Assembly (NCBI GenBank): GCA_021818425.1
Contig: JAKAEC010000007.1
Span: 1-54,113 of the forward strand
Reading direction: 5' to 3'
Length of the DNA stretch: 54,113 bases
Source of the DNA: Pseudomonadota bacterium
GTDB taxonomy: Bacteria; Pseudomonadota; Alphaproteobacteria; Acetobacterales; Acetobacteraceae
Part shown: piece after piece, positions 37,275 to 44,363 of the stretch
Numbering within the stretch: the first letter of the stretch is position 1
Layout: each line of letters starts with the position of its first letter
Made by a program: the position numbers and the translations under genes
The notes under the pieces: model-generated
Databases searched by the model: none
Seen by the model: the letters and a program-made list of their open reading frames with translations, nothing else
Told to the model about the DNA's origin: nothing

Positions 37275-37422
37275 AGGCGGGCTTTAGCATTTGCGGCAAG
37301 GTGCCGGAAGCGCCGAAAACGGCGGAAATAAACGCCCGATGGGCAACCTGCGCCGGGATACCGTACTTCTTGAGCGCCGGCGATTGACAGTGCCTCAACG
37401 CCAGCTTATCAGGCCGCCCACC

Positions 37423-37497
37423 GGGCGCGTAGCTCAGCGGTAGAGCATTCGCTTCACACGCGAAGGGTCACAGGTTCAATCCCTGTCGCGCCCACCA
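37423..37497 (+). tRNA. tRNA-Val (anticodon CAC)
   Basis: A cloverleaf reads GGGCGCG acceptor, D arm GCTCAGCGGTAGAGC, anticodon stem TTCGC/GCGAA with loop TTCACAC (anticodon CAC, decoding GTG), T arm with GGTTCAATCC, and the paired CGCGCCC followed by encoded ACCA. A T-rich stretch follows, possibly the terminator. It lies between divergent yebC and the end of acnA. Confidence 0.96.
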
Positions 37498-37561
37498 TTT
37501 TATTAAATATCAGCGCATTTTGGAATAAACTTAAAGGTCCGCAACCTGTTGCAGATGCCCC

Positions 37562-37587
37562 CGTGGCGCAGCAGAGGCCGCGCCACG
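37562..37587 (-). terminator. Hairpin downstream of acnA
   Basis: A perfect 8-bp inverted repeat CGTGGCGC / GCGCCACG with a 10-base loop lies 10 bp past the acnA stop. No T-run follows, so it may be a Rho-dependent end or an mRNA stabiliser. Confidence 0.4.
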
Positions 37588-37596
37588 AAGGACTTT

Positions 37597-40284
37597 TCAG
37601 GCGGCCTGTGCCATACCTCGCAGCACGTACTGCAAGATACCGCCATGCTTATAGTAGTTCACCTCGTCGGCGGTATCGACACGGCAGAGCAACTCGACGT
37701 CCTGCTTTGAGCCATCCGGGCGGGTGATGACCGCCTTAATGTCCATGCGCGGGGAGAGGTTCTCCAGTCCGACAATATCAACGCTTTCCTCTCCAGTGAG
37801 GCCGAGGGATTTACGGGTTTCACCATTCTTGAAAAGCAGCGGCAGTACCCCCATGCCAACCAAGTTGGACCGGTGGATGCGCTCAAAACTCTCGGCGATG
37901 ACAGCCTTTACTCCAAGCAGCATAGTGCCTTTGGCCGCCCAGTCACGCGACGAGCCGGTGCCATATTCCTGTCCGGCGAACACCACCAGGGGTACGCCCT
38001 CGTTCTTATACTTCATCGCCGCATCGTAAATGGAAAGCTCGTTGCCACTCGGGTAGTGCTTGGTATTGCCTCCCTCCGCGCCGCCCATCATCTCATTCTT
38101 GATGCGGATGTTTGCGAAAGTGCCGCGCACCATCACATCGTCATTGCCACGACGCGAACCGTAAGAGTTGAAGTCCTTCTGCTGCACTTGGTGCTGAGAC
38201 AGAAACTCACCCGCAGGGGAAGATTTCTTGATGTTGCCAGCAGGCGAAATGTGGTCTGTGGTGATAGAATCACCCAACAGCGCCAAGATCCGTGCGCCTT
38301 TGATGTCGGGAACAGGCTTGGGCTCTTTGTCCATTCCCTGGAAATAGGGCGGGTTTTTCACATAGGTAGAATCGGCGGGCCAGGCATAGGTGTCGGTGCC
38401 GCCCGAGAATTCAATCGCCTGCCATTCCGCCGGGCCCCTGAACACGTCAGAATAGCGAGCCTGGAACATCTCACGGGTCAGCACTTGGCCAACGATATCG
38501 TGGATTTCCCGATTGGTCGGCCAGATATCTTTCAGGAACACATCCTTGCCATCGTTAGACGTGCCAAGCTTCGCAGTGGTGATGTCCTCACGCATGTTGC
38601 CGAACAGGGCGTAGGCAACTACCAGCGGCGGCGATGCCAGATAATTGGCGCGCACGTTCGGGTGAACGCGCCCCTCGAAATTACGGTTGCCAGAGAGCAC
38701 GGAAACCGCGACCAGCCTGTTACTTTCGATGGCGTCCGTGATCGGCTCCGCCAGCGGACCTGAATTGCCTATGCAGGTGGTGCAGCCATAGCCGACCGTC
38801 TCGAAACCGATGGCGTCGAGATCCGCGGTGAGACCCGATTTGTTCAGATAATCGGTGACAACCTGACTGCCGGGAGCTAGCGAGGTCTTTACCCAGGGCT
38901 TCGGCGCAAGGCCCAACGCACGGGCTTTGCGAGCAACCAAACCCGCGGCGATCATCACGTAAGGATTCGAGGTGTTGGTACAAGAAGTGATGGCAGCGAT
39001 CACCACGTCACCGTGGGTGAGCTCGTAACTGGCACCGGCCACCCTACCCTTGGCGGCAACGGCGTCGGCCGGCACACCAAGGGTCTTGGTGAGCTCGCTC
39101 TTGAAGGCCGGCCCGGCTTCTTTCAGCAGTACGCGGTCCTGCGGGCGCTTCGGGCCCGCGAGCGAAGGCCGCACGGTTGAAAGATCGAGCTCCAGCGTGT
39201 CGGAAAACACCGGCTCCTCGTCGGTGCGCCACAGGCCCTGAGCCTTAGCATAAGCTTCGACCAGCCTGATGCGGTGCTCGTCGCGGCCGGAGAGGCGAAG
39301 ATAATCCAAGGTGACGTCGTCAACCGGAAAGAAACCGCAAGTGGCACCATATTCTGGGGCCATGTTGGCGATGGTGGCACGATCCGGCAGTGCCATCTCG
39401 GCCATACCCTCGCCGTAGAATTCGACGAACTTGCCGACAACTTTCTTGGCGCGCAGCATCTGCGTCACTGTCAGCACGAGGTCAGTTGCAGTCACACCTT
39501 CGGCCAACTTGCCGATCAGCTTGAAGCCGACAACGTCAGGGATGAGCATGGCTATCGGCTGGCCCAGCATCGCGGCCTCGGCCTCAATGCCACCCACTCC
39601 CCAGCCTAGCACGCCCAAGCCGTTGACCATGGTGGTGTGGCTGTCCGTACCGTACAATGTGTCAGGGTAAACATAGGTCTTGCCGCCGTTCTCGGAGGTC
39701 CACGCCACCTGTGCAAGATATTCTAAGTTCACCTGGTGACAGATGCCAGTGCCTGGCGGCACGACGCGGAAATTATTGAACGCCTCCTGCCCCCAACGAA
39801 GGAAACGGTAACGTTCGCCGTTACGCTCAAATTCCAGATCGATGTTCTTTTGCAGGGCGTCATGGGAAGCCGAATAGTCCACCGTCACAGAGTGGTCGAT
39901 AACGAGATCGACCGGGATCAACGGATTCACCTTCTCGGGTGAGGCGCCCAGTTTGATGATGCCGTCGCGCATCGCGGCCAAATCGACCACAGCAGGCACG
40001 CCGGTGAAATCCTGCATCAGGATACGGGCGGGTTTAAAAGACACTTCTTTGGTGGATGTGGCATTTTCGAGCCAAGCTACGATCGCCTTGGCGTCGTCCA
40101 CCGTGTAGCTGCCACCGTTTTCGAAACGCAGTACGTTTTCCAGCAGGATTTTTAGAGTTTTAGGCAGCCTTGCAAGGTCGCCAAGCTTCGCCATTGCCGC
40201 CGCCAACGAAAAATATTCATATGACTTGCCGTCAACTGTCAGGGTTTTCTTGGTCTCCAGACTATCGTGACCGATCGCTGTCAT
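37597..40284 (-). CDS. acnA: Aconitate hydratase AcnA
   Basis: 895 residues, the normal size of the AcnA/IRP type. The [4Fe-4S] ligands are in VIAAITSCTNTSNPYV and YGCTTCIGNSGPL. LYGTDSHTTMVNGLGVLGWGVGGIEAEAAMLGQP is the substrate region, and the swivel domain begins LALLGDSITTDHISPAG with the Arg/Ser motif QEYGTGSSRDWAAKG. It interconverts citrate and isocitrate in the TCA cycle. It is transcribed alone from a 186-bp region shared with the CBS-BON gene end. Oxygen-sensitive clusters make its place next to an FNR-type regulator worth noting, but no FNR box is seen at its own start. Confidence 0.97.
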   Translation of the reverse strand: MTAIGHDSLETKKTLTVDGKSYEYFSLAAAMAKLGDLARLPKTLKILLENVLRFENGGSYTVDDAKAIVAWLENATSTKEVSFKPARILMQDFTGVPAVVDLAAMRDGIIKLGASPEKVNPLIPVDLVIDHSVTVDYSASHDALQKNIDLEFERNGERYRFLRWGQEAFNNFRVVPPGTGICHQVNLEYLAQVAWTSENGGKTYVYPDTLYGTDSHTTMVNGLGVLGWGVGGIEAEAAMLGQPIAMLIPDVVGFKLIGKLAEGVTATDLVLTVTQMLRAKKVVGKFVEFYGEGMAEMALPDRATIANMAPEYGATCGFFPVDDVTLDYLRLSGRDEHRIRLVEAYAKAQGLWRTDEEPVFSDTLELDLSTVRPSLAGPKRPQDRVLLKEAGPAFKSELTKTLGVPADAVAAKGRVAGASYELTHGDVVIAAITSCTNTSNPYVMIAAGLVARKARALGLAPKPWVKTSLAPGSQVVTDYLNKSGLTADLDAIGFETVGYGCTTCIGNSGPLAEPITDAIESNRLVAVSVLSGNRNFEGRVHPNVRANYLASPPLVVAYALFGNMREDITTAKLGTSNDGKDVFLKDIWPTNREIHDIVGQVLTREMFQARYSDVFRGPAEWQAIEFSGGTDTYAWPADSTYVKNPPYFQGMDKEPKPVPDIKGARILALLGDSITTDHISPAGNIKKSSPAGEFLSQHQVQQKDFNSYGSRRGNDDVMVRGTFANIRIKNEMMGGAEGGNTKHYPSGNELSIYDAAMKYKNEGVPLVVFAGQEYGTGSSRDWAAKGTMLLGVKAVIAESFERIHRSNLVGMGVLPLLFKNGETRKSLGLTGEESVDIVGLENLSPRMDIKAVITRPDGSKQDVELLCRVDTADEVNYYKHGGILQYVLRGMAQAA

Positions 40285-40470
40285 GGCGCAAAACCTTTCG
40301 TTTGATGCAGCTTGAGATTTGGCCCGGCTTAAACCATAGCTATACCCCCGTCTATTCCGCCGCCGGCGATCTTACGAGCGAGCTAGGCGGCAAGGTGGGT
40401 CTAGACATGCCGTCATCCGCCCGAGCCAGAATCGGCAGTTGTACGACGCGCGGGGCGGCGGCGAGCCGCC

Positions 40471-41175
40471 CTAGAGCGTCGGGGGAAACGCCAAGCCCGA
40501 GCCTGGGTCAACGAAAACCATTTGGTCCTTTACGTCTTTTACCCCCGGCGCGTTTTCGGCAATTGTAATCACTGCTTGGCGCTCCTCATCTGAAAAGATC
40601 GTGCCGCCCAGTGTAACCACCTTATCTTTCACCGAAACATTTAGACCGGATTTCGGGGCCCAATTCGCCTTTCCAATTTCAGCCTTAATGACGGCCAGGA
40701 TATGATCATCGGTAGTGTCCGTATCGACCTGGATCAGCTTGGAGACCAGCGCCTTCAATAGATCGGCACGGCTGATGACACCGACCAGCCGATTATCCTC
40801 CATCACCGGCAAGCGTTTGATGCGTTTTCGCATCAGAGTTTGTGCCACTTCCTCGAGGGAAGTGTCTGGGGTAACGAATACTGGGCTGTGGGTCATCACT
40901 CCGCTCACATGGCGGGAATGGGTGACGACATAGCCGGCCGCCACGGCAGCCGGCTGCAACAGAACCTTCAGCCAGCCAGCCGCCTCGCCCTGCGTGCCAA
41001 TCTCGGCGCGCCGGAGTAGATCACCCTCGGTCACCATACCCACCAGCACTCCAGTTTCGTTTAGAACTGGTAGACCGCTGACATGATTGGCCAGCATTAT
41101 CCTGGCAGCATCAACGACGGTCGTCCGCGGTTGCACCGATATTGCATTGCGGGTCATAACCTCAGAGACAAGCAC
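40471..41175 (-). CDS. CBS-pair plus BON-domain protein
   Basis: 234 residues from a GTG start with AGGAGG 5 bases upstream. Two CBS repeats occupy residues 1-60 (VMTRNAISVQPRTTVVDAARIML) and 92-150 (VMTHSPVFVTPDTSLEEVAQTLM), and a BON domain 155-225 (VSVKDKVVTLGGTIFSDEERQAVITIAENAPGVKDVKDQMV). No membrane spans or leader: cytosolic. CBS pairs usually bind adenosyl ligands; the BON fold binds phospholipid or other partners. Proteins of this build are common in alphaproteobacterial stress and micro-oxic regulons but the exact function is unknown. An FNR-type box sits 59.5 bp before the start. Confidence 0.85.
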   Translation of the reverse strand: MLVSEVMTRNAISVQPRTTVVDAARIMLANHVSGLPVLNETGVLVGMVTEGDLLRRAEIGTQGEAAGWLKVLLQPAAVAAGYVVTHSRHVSGVMTHSPVFVTPDTSLEEVAQTLMRKRIKRLPVMEDNRLVGVISRADLLKALVSKLIQVDTDTTDDHILAVIKAEIGKANWAPKSGLNVSVKDKVVTLGGTIFSDEERQAVITIAENAPGVKDVKDQMVFVDPGSGLAFPPTL

Positions 41176-41227
41176 GGCGCCCTCCTTCTCTCCTCGCCAG
41201 TTATGCCCGCCCCAATGGTTTTACACC

Positions 41228-41241
41228 TTGATTCTTGTCAA
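41228..41241 (-). promoter_or_regulatory. FNR/FixK-type box upstream of the CBS-BON gene
   Basis: TTGATTCTTGTCAA matches the TTGAT-N4-ATCAA consensus at nine of ten defined bases. Its centre is 41.5 bp from a start site predicted from a CATAAC -10 element at 41200-41205, the position of a class II FNR activator site. It overlaps the 3' end of the regulator gene. Confidence 0.65.
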
Positions 41242-42011
41242 TCGGCGGCTTCGGCGACTTCCGCTAGTGCCTTTGGGCGCAACAAAATGATTTCATGAAT
41301 TTTGGTAATCTCAATCAGCCCGTCTTTCTTCAAGTGGCCCAGAGAGCGGGATACCGTTTCGATCGTCAATCCTAGATAATCGGCTAGATCAGCGCGCGCG
41401 AGCGGCAAGATAAGTTTCGCGTTAGGGCGCGGTAAACCACCATCTCCGCAAGGCTCCTGACGTTGTGCCCAGGACAACAGGAAGCTCGCAGTGCGCTCCA
41501 GGGCGGTTTTGCGGCCCAGAAGCAGCATCTGCTGCTGGCCCAGCGCTAGCTCATGCACGGCGATGTCTAGCAGCTTGCGCTCCAGCGCTGGATAATCCGC
41601 GGCCATAGCGCTGAGCCCCGCGCGGGAAAAGCGGCAGACCTGCACTGGTTCCATCGCCTCGGCAGAAACTACGTTCACTTCCGTTAGCGCCAGGCCGATG
41701 AAATGGCCGGGGCCGGCAAAGCCGATAATCTGGCGACGCCCATCTGGCAGGGCCTTGAATAGCCGTACCATACCGGAATTCACGTTGAAATAGTGCTGGG
41801 CAGGCCCGCCTTCTTCCATCAGCAGCTTGCCTGGTGGAATGCTCATATGTTGAGCGGCACGAAAAAGAAACCCCAGCTCCTCATCGGACAGCGCATCGCA
41901 CAAGCCAATATGGCGCGCCCCACATTCGTCACAGGCCGAAGCCGGGTGCCGCTCCGCCAAGTTGATGGCAATTGGAGACCGCAGGGGGGTAATCTTGCCA
42001 AACGGATTCAT
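41238..42011 (-). CDS. FNR-family oxygen-sensing transcription regulator (FnrL/FnrN-type)
   Basis: 257 residues. Cys27, Cys30 and Cys38 (SACDECGARHIGLC, a CX2CX7C pattern) plus central Cys126 (VQVCRF) are the four ligands expected for an oxygen-labile [4Fe-4S] cluster. A cyclic-nucleotide-like beta roll (40-140), the long dimer helix and a Crp-type helix-turn-helix (LGLTIETVSRSLGHLKKDGLI) follow. ETVSR is the recognition-helix motif that reads TTGAT half sites. It should activate genes when oxygen is low. A perfect FNR box lies just upstream, suggesting autoregulation, and a second one precedes the CBS-BON gene. Confidence 0.92.
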   Translation of the reverse strand: MNPFGKITPLRSPIAINLAERHPASACDECGARHIGLCDALSDEELGFLFRAAQHMSIPPGKLLMEEGGPAQHYFNVNSGMVRLFKALPDGRRQIIGFAGPGHFIGLALTEVNVVSAEAMEPVQVCRFSRAGLSAMAADYPALERKLLDIAVHELALGQQQMLLLGRKTALERTASFLLSWAQRQEPCGDGGLPRPNAKLILPLARADLADYLGLTIETVSRSLGHLKKDGLIEITKIHEIILLRPKALAEVAEAAD

Positions 42012-42026
42012 GGGATCTGCTTACCC

Positions 42027-42926
42027 TTATGTAATACTTTGATCCAGATCAAAAATAGTCATGCGGGACCGCAACAGCAGAAAAACTGCAACAGCGGCCA
42101 GTAGCTCCACGACCAGGCCGAGCGCGCTGCCTTCTGGTCCGGTGACCGCGCCGGAAAGCCAGGCCGGGCCCGTCGGCACGGTATCCAAGAGCGCTCCCGC
42201 GCAGCTCTGACCGCTGTCATGCGCGCCATAAAGGAACGACTCGGAGTAGTCCCAGCCAGCATGAAAGCCAATCGGCCACCAAAGTGATTTGGTGCGCTGC
42301 AATGCGAGGCACAGGATCATCCCGACCCCGAACACATTCAAAATGCCAATGGCGCTTTCATGCGCATTAAAGAGGTGCAATGTCCCAAAGGCCAAGCTCG
42401 TGAGCAAAGCGGCGGGCCAAAACCCCATGCCGCGCGCCAGGGTCTGCTGCAAATAACCACGAAAGGCTAACTCTTCCGTCAGTCCGATCAACAGCGAGGT
42501 GCCCAACCATGCAAGCGCGAACCCCACCCCTGCTGGCACAGGCAGCCCACTCCAATGGAACTGCGCCAGCCCCCCTGCCAAAAGCAGCGCCATAAGAAAC
42601 GACAAGGTCACAACTCCCACGAGAAGCCCCGCGCCAAGAAGCCGCGCTGCGCGCGTGCTGGATAAGCCATAGGAGAGAACCGAACGACCCTCGATGTGGG
42701 CCATAACCCAACTGGCCAAGAGCACGGGGAGCAGAAGCAACAGCTCGTTCAACATCACGAACCCAGCGCCAAGCTGAGCTTGCGGTTGCATCCAGGTCAG
42801 ATTCAGGCGCGCTAGCAGCCAGATTTCGGCACTGACAAAACCTGCGACGAGTACAACATAGCCAAGCGCCCGCCAGCCTGGGGCCAACCCAGCCAGCCAG
42901 CGCCGCGCCCGGATCAACCGCGCCAT
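42027..42926 (-). CDS. CPBP-family intramembrane metalloprotease
   Basis: 299 residues with about eight membrane spans. The family motifs are EELAFRGYLQQ (EExxxR), FGTLHLFN and GFHAGWDYSE, with the catalytic Glu pair and His residues in place. Relatives include eukaryotic CAAX protease Rce1 and bacterial bacteriocin-immunity or maturation proteins; the substrate here is unknown. ATG 42926 is preferred; a TTG start ten codons upstream is possible. The 3' end overlaps the promoter region of the FNR-type gene, 15 bp away. Confidence 0.85.
   Translation of the reverse strand: MARLIRARRWLAGLAPGWRALGYVVLVAGFVSAEIWLLARLNLTWMQPQAQLGAGFVMLNELLLLLPVLLASWVMAHIEGRSVLSYGLSSTRAARLLGAGLLVGVVTLSFLMALLLAGGLAQFHWSGLPVPAGVGFALAWLGTSLLIGLTEELAFRGYLQQTLARGMGFWPAALLTSLAFGTLHLFNAHESAIGILNVFGVGMILCLALQRTKSLWWPIGFHAGWDYSESFLYGAHDSGQSCAGALLDTVPTGPAWLSGAVTGPEGSALGLVVELLAAVAVFLLLRSRMTIFDLDQSIT
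42039..42052 (-). promoter_or_regulatory. Perfect FNR box upstream of the FNR-type gene
   Basis: TTGATCCAGATCAA is an exact match to TTGAT-N4-ATCAA. Its centre is about 34 bp before the ATG of the regulator, too close for class II activation with a normal leader, so a repressing or roadblock role is more likely. It lies within the last codons of the CPBP gene. Confidence 0.75.
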
Positions 42927-43120
42927 CTCCCGAACATTAAGGCCGCACAACCGCAAGACGAAGTCGACAATGGCACCAGATGTCGCGCGGCTGAGCCCGG
43001 GCTACAAAGGAAGAAGTGCCTAAAGGCAGGCCAAGATGGTGGCACGCTTGGATGATGGCACATCGGTTGGTCGCACAAAGGCATGGCCGCGGGCGCCATT
43101 CGTAACATAAGGTGACAAAA

Positions 43121-43198
43121 TGGTCGGAGTGAGAGGATTCGAACCTCCGGCCCCTGCGTTCCGAACACAGTACTCTAACCAGGCTGAGCTACACTCCG
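43121..43198 (-). tRNA. tRNA-Pro (anticodon CGG)
   Basis: On the minus strand: acceptor CGGAGTG, D arm GCTCAGCCTGGTTAGAGT, anticodon stem CTGTG/CGCAG with loop TTCGGAA (anticodon CGG, decoding CCG), T arm GGTTCGAATCC, paired CACTCCG and encoded ACCA. It stands alone between the CPBP gene and the divergent amidase gene. Confidence 0.96.
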
Positions 43199-43495
43199 TT
43201 GCGGCGAGGCTATAGCCCTGCGGAACCGGTTCCGCAAGGCCCGCAGGATGACCCGCAGCCTGCCGACATGACACCGAAAATCAGACATAATCTGGTTACT
43301 AATTTAGCCTACAACCCAATGATATGAGTTGGACTCTGTCTCTTTGCGTAATATGAGGAGTCTGCTGCGATATCGCGACAAATATGCCGTCGCCCATCGC
43401 TGCCGAGACGACTTGGCGATGCCGCCACGTTTTCAAAGAAAAGAATATCGGAAAGACCTGGCCAGAAGCCAAAGCCGCATGTTAGGCAGCGGCTG

Positions 43496-44293
43496 ATGTG
43501 CCTGAATTGCGACGCAACCCGGCGTGGCCTGCTGCGCTTTAGCCTTGGCGCCGCTGGACTTGCCGCCCTGCCCGGTCGCGCCCGCGCGATCAGCCAGAAG
43601 CCGCTGATCATGCTCGACCCAGGCCATGGCGGCCACGACCCCGGCGCCATCGCGCCTGATGGCTATTACGAAAAAACCATTACCCTCGCCACCGGACTTG
43701 AGCTGCACCACGCGCTGCTGGAGACGGGGCGCTACCGAGTGGCAATGACCCGCAAGCGAGATGACTTCATTTCTCTAGAGGAACGGGTGAACATGGCACT
43801 GGAGCACCGTGCAGACTTGTTCTTGTCGTTACATTGTGACCACCTGCCGGAGCAGAATTTACGCGGCGCCTCAATTTTTACCTTGTCTAACAAAGCCTCG
43901 GACAAGCTGGCCGCCGCTGTGGCTCAAGATGAAAATAGCGCGGATGGCCCGCCCCGCGATGCCCCGGTCCGGGTTTCGCCGCAGGTTGCCGACATCCTAG
44001 CCAGCCTTGAAACCCGCGCCACGAAAATCGGTTCCGCGACAATTGCGAATAACATTGCTAACGCCTTTGCGAACAAGATTCCCCTACTGCCCGACCCTGA
44101 GCGCAGCGCCAATTTCGCCGTTCTGCGCGACCCATCGATCCCCTCAACTCTGCTTGAAATGGGCTGCCTCAGCAACGCCGCGGACGAGCAGCGGCTGCGC
44201 GACCCTAGGCAGCGGCAGATGCTGGTGGCGCGCTTGGCCGACGCGATCAATAAATATTTCTCCGATCCGGTACAACTCCGGGTTGTTGGATAA
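43496..44293 (+). CDS. N-acetylmuramoyl-L-alanine amidase (AmiC-type)
   Basis: 265 residues. A twin-Arg leader (TRRGLLRFSLGAAGLAALPGRARA) indicates Tat export. The Amidase_3 domain starts IMLDPGHGGHDPGAI with the first zinc His; Glu in YYEKTITLA, His in LFLSLHCDH and the catalytic Glu in TLLEMGCLSN complete the site. It removes peptide stems from murein, chiefly at division. It is 70 bp upstream of the PBP1A gene, the usual alphaproteobacterial pairing. The start is the most upstream in-frame ATG; its N-terminal Cys pair (MCLNC) is unusual. Confidence 0.92.
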   Translation: MCLNCDATRRGLLRFSLGAAGLAALPGRARAISQKPLIMLDPGHGGHDPGAIAPDGYYEKTITLATGLELHHALLETGRYRVAMTRKRDDFISLEERVNMALEHRADLFLSLHCDHLPEQNLRGASIFTLSNKASDKLAAAVAQDENSADGPPRDAPVRVSPQVADILASLETRATKIGSATIANNIANAFANKIPLLPDPERSANFAVLRDPSIPSTLLEMGCLSNAADEQRLRDPRQRQMLVARLADAINKYFSDPVQLRVVG

Positions 44294-44363
44294 ATTGCAA
44301 GGCCGTCATTTACCTCTCCTCCCTCGTCTCGCCGCCTGGAAAACGAGATGCTAAGAGCCCGAC

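Noticed and set aside
40285-40470. FNR box before acnA
   Set aside because: I looked for TTGAT-N4-ATCAA in the acnA upstream region and saw no acceptable match.
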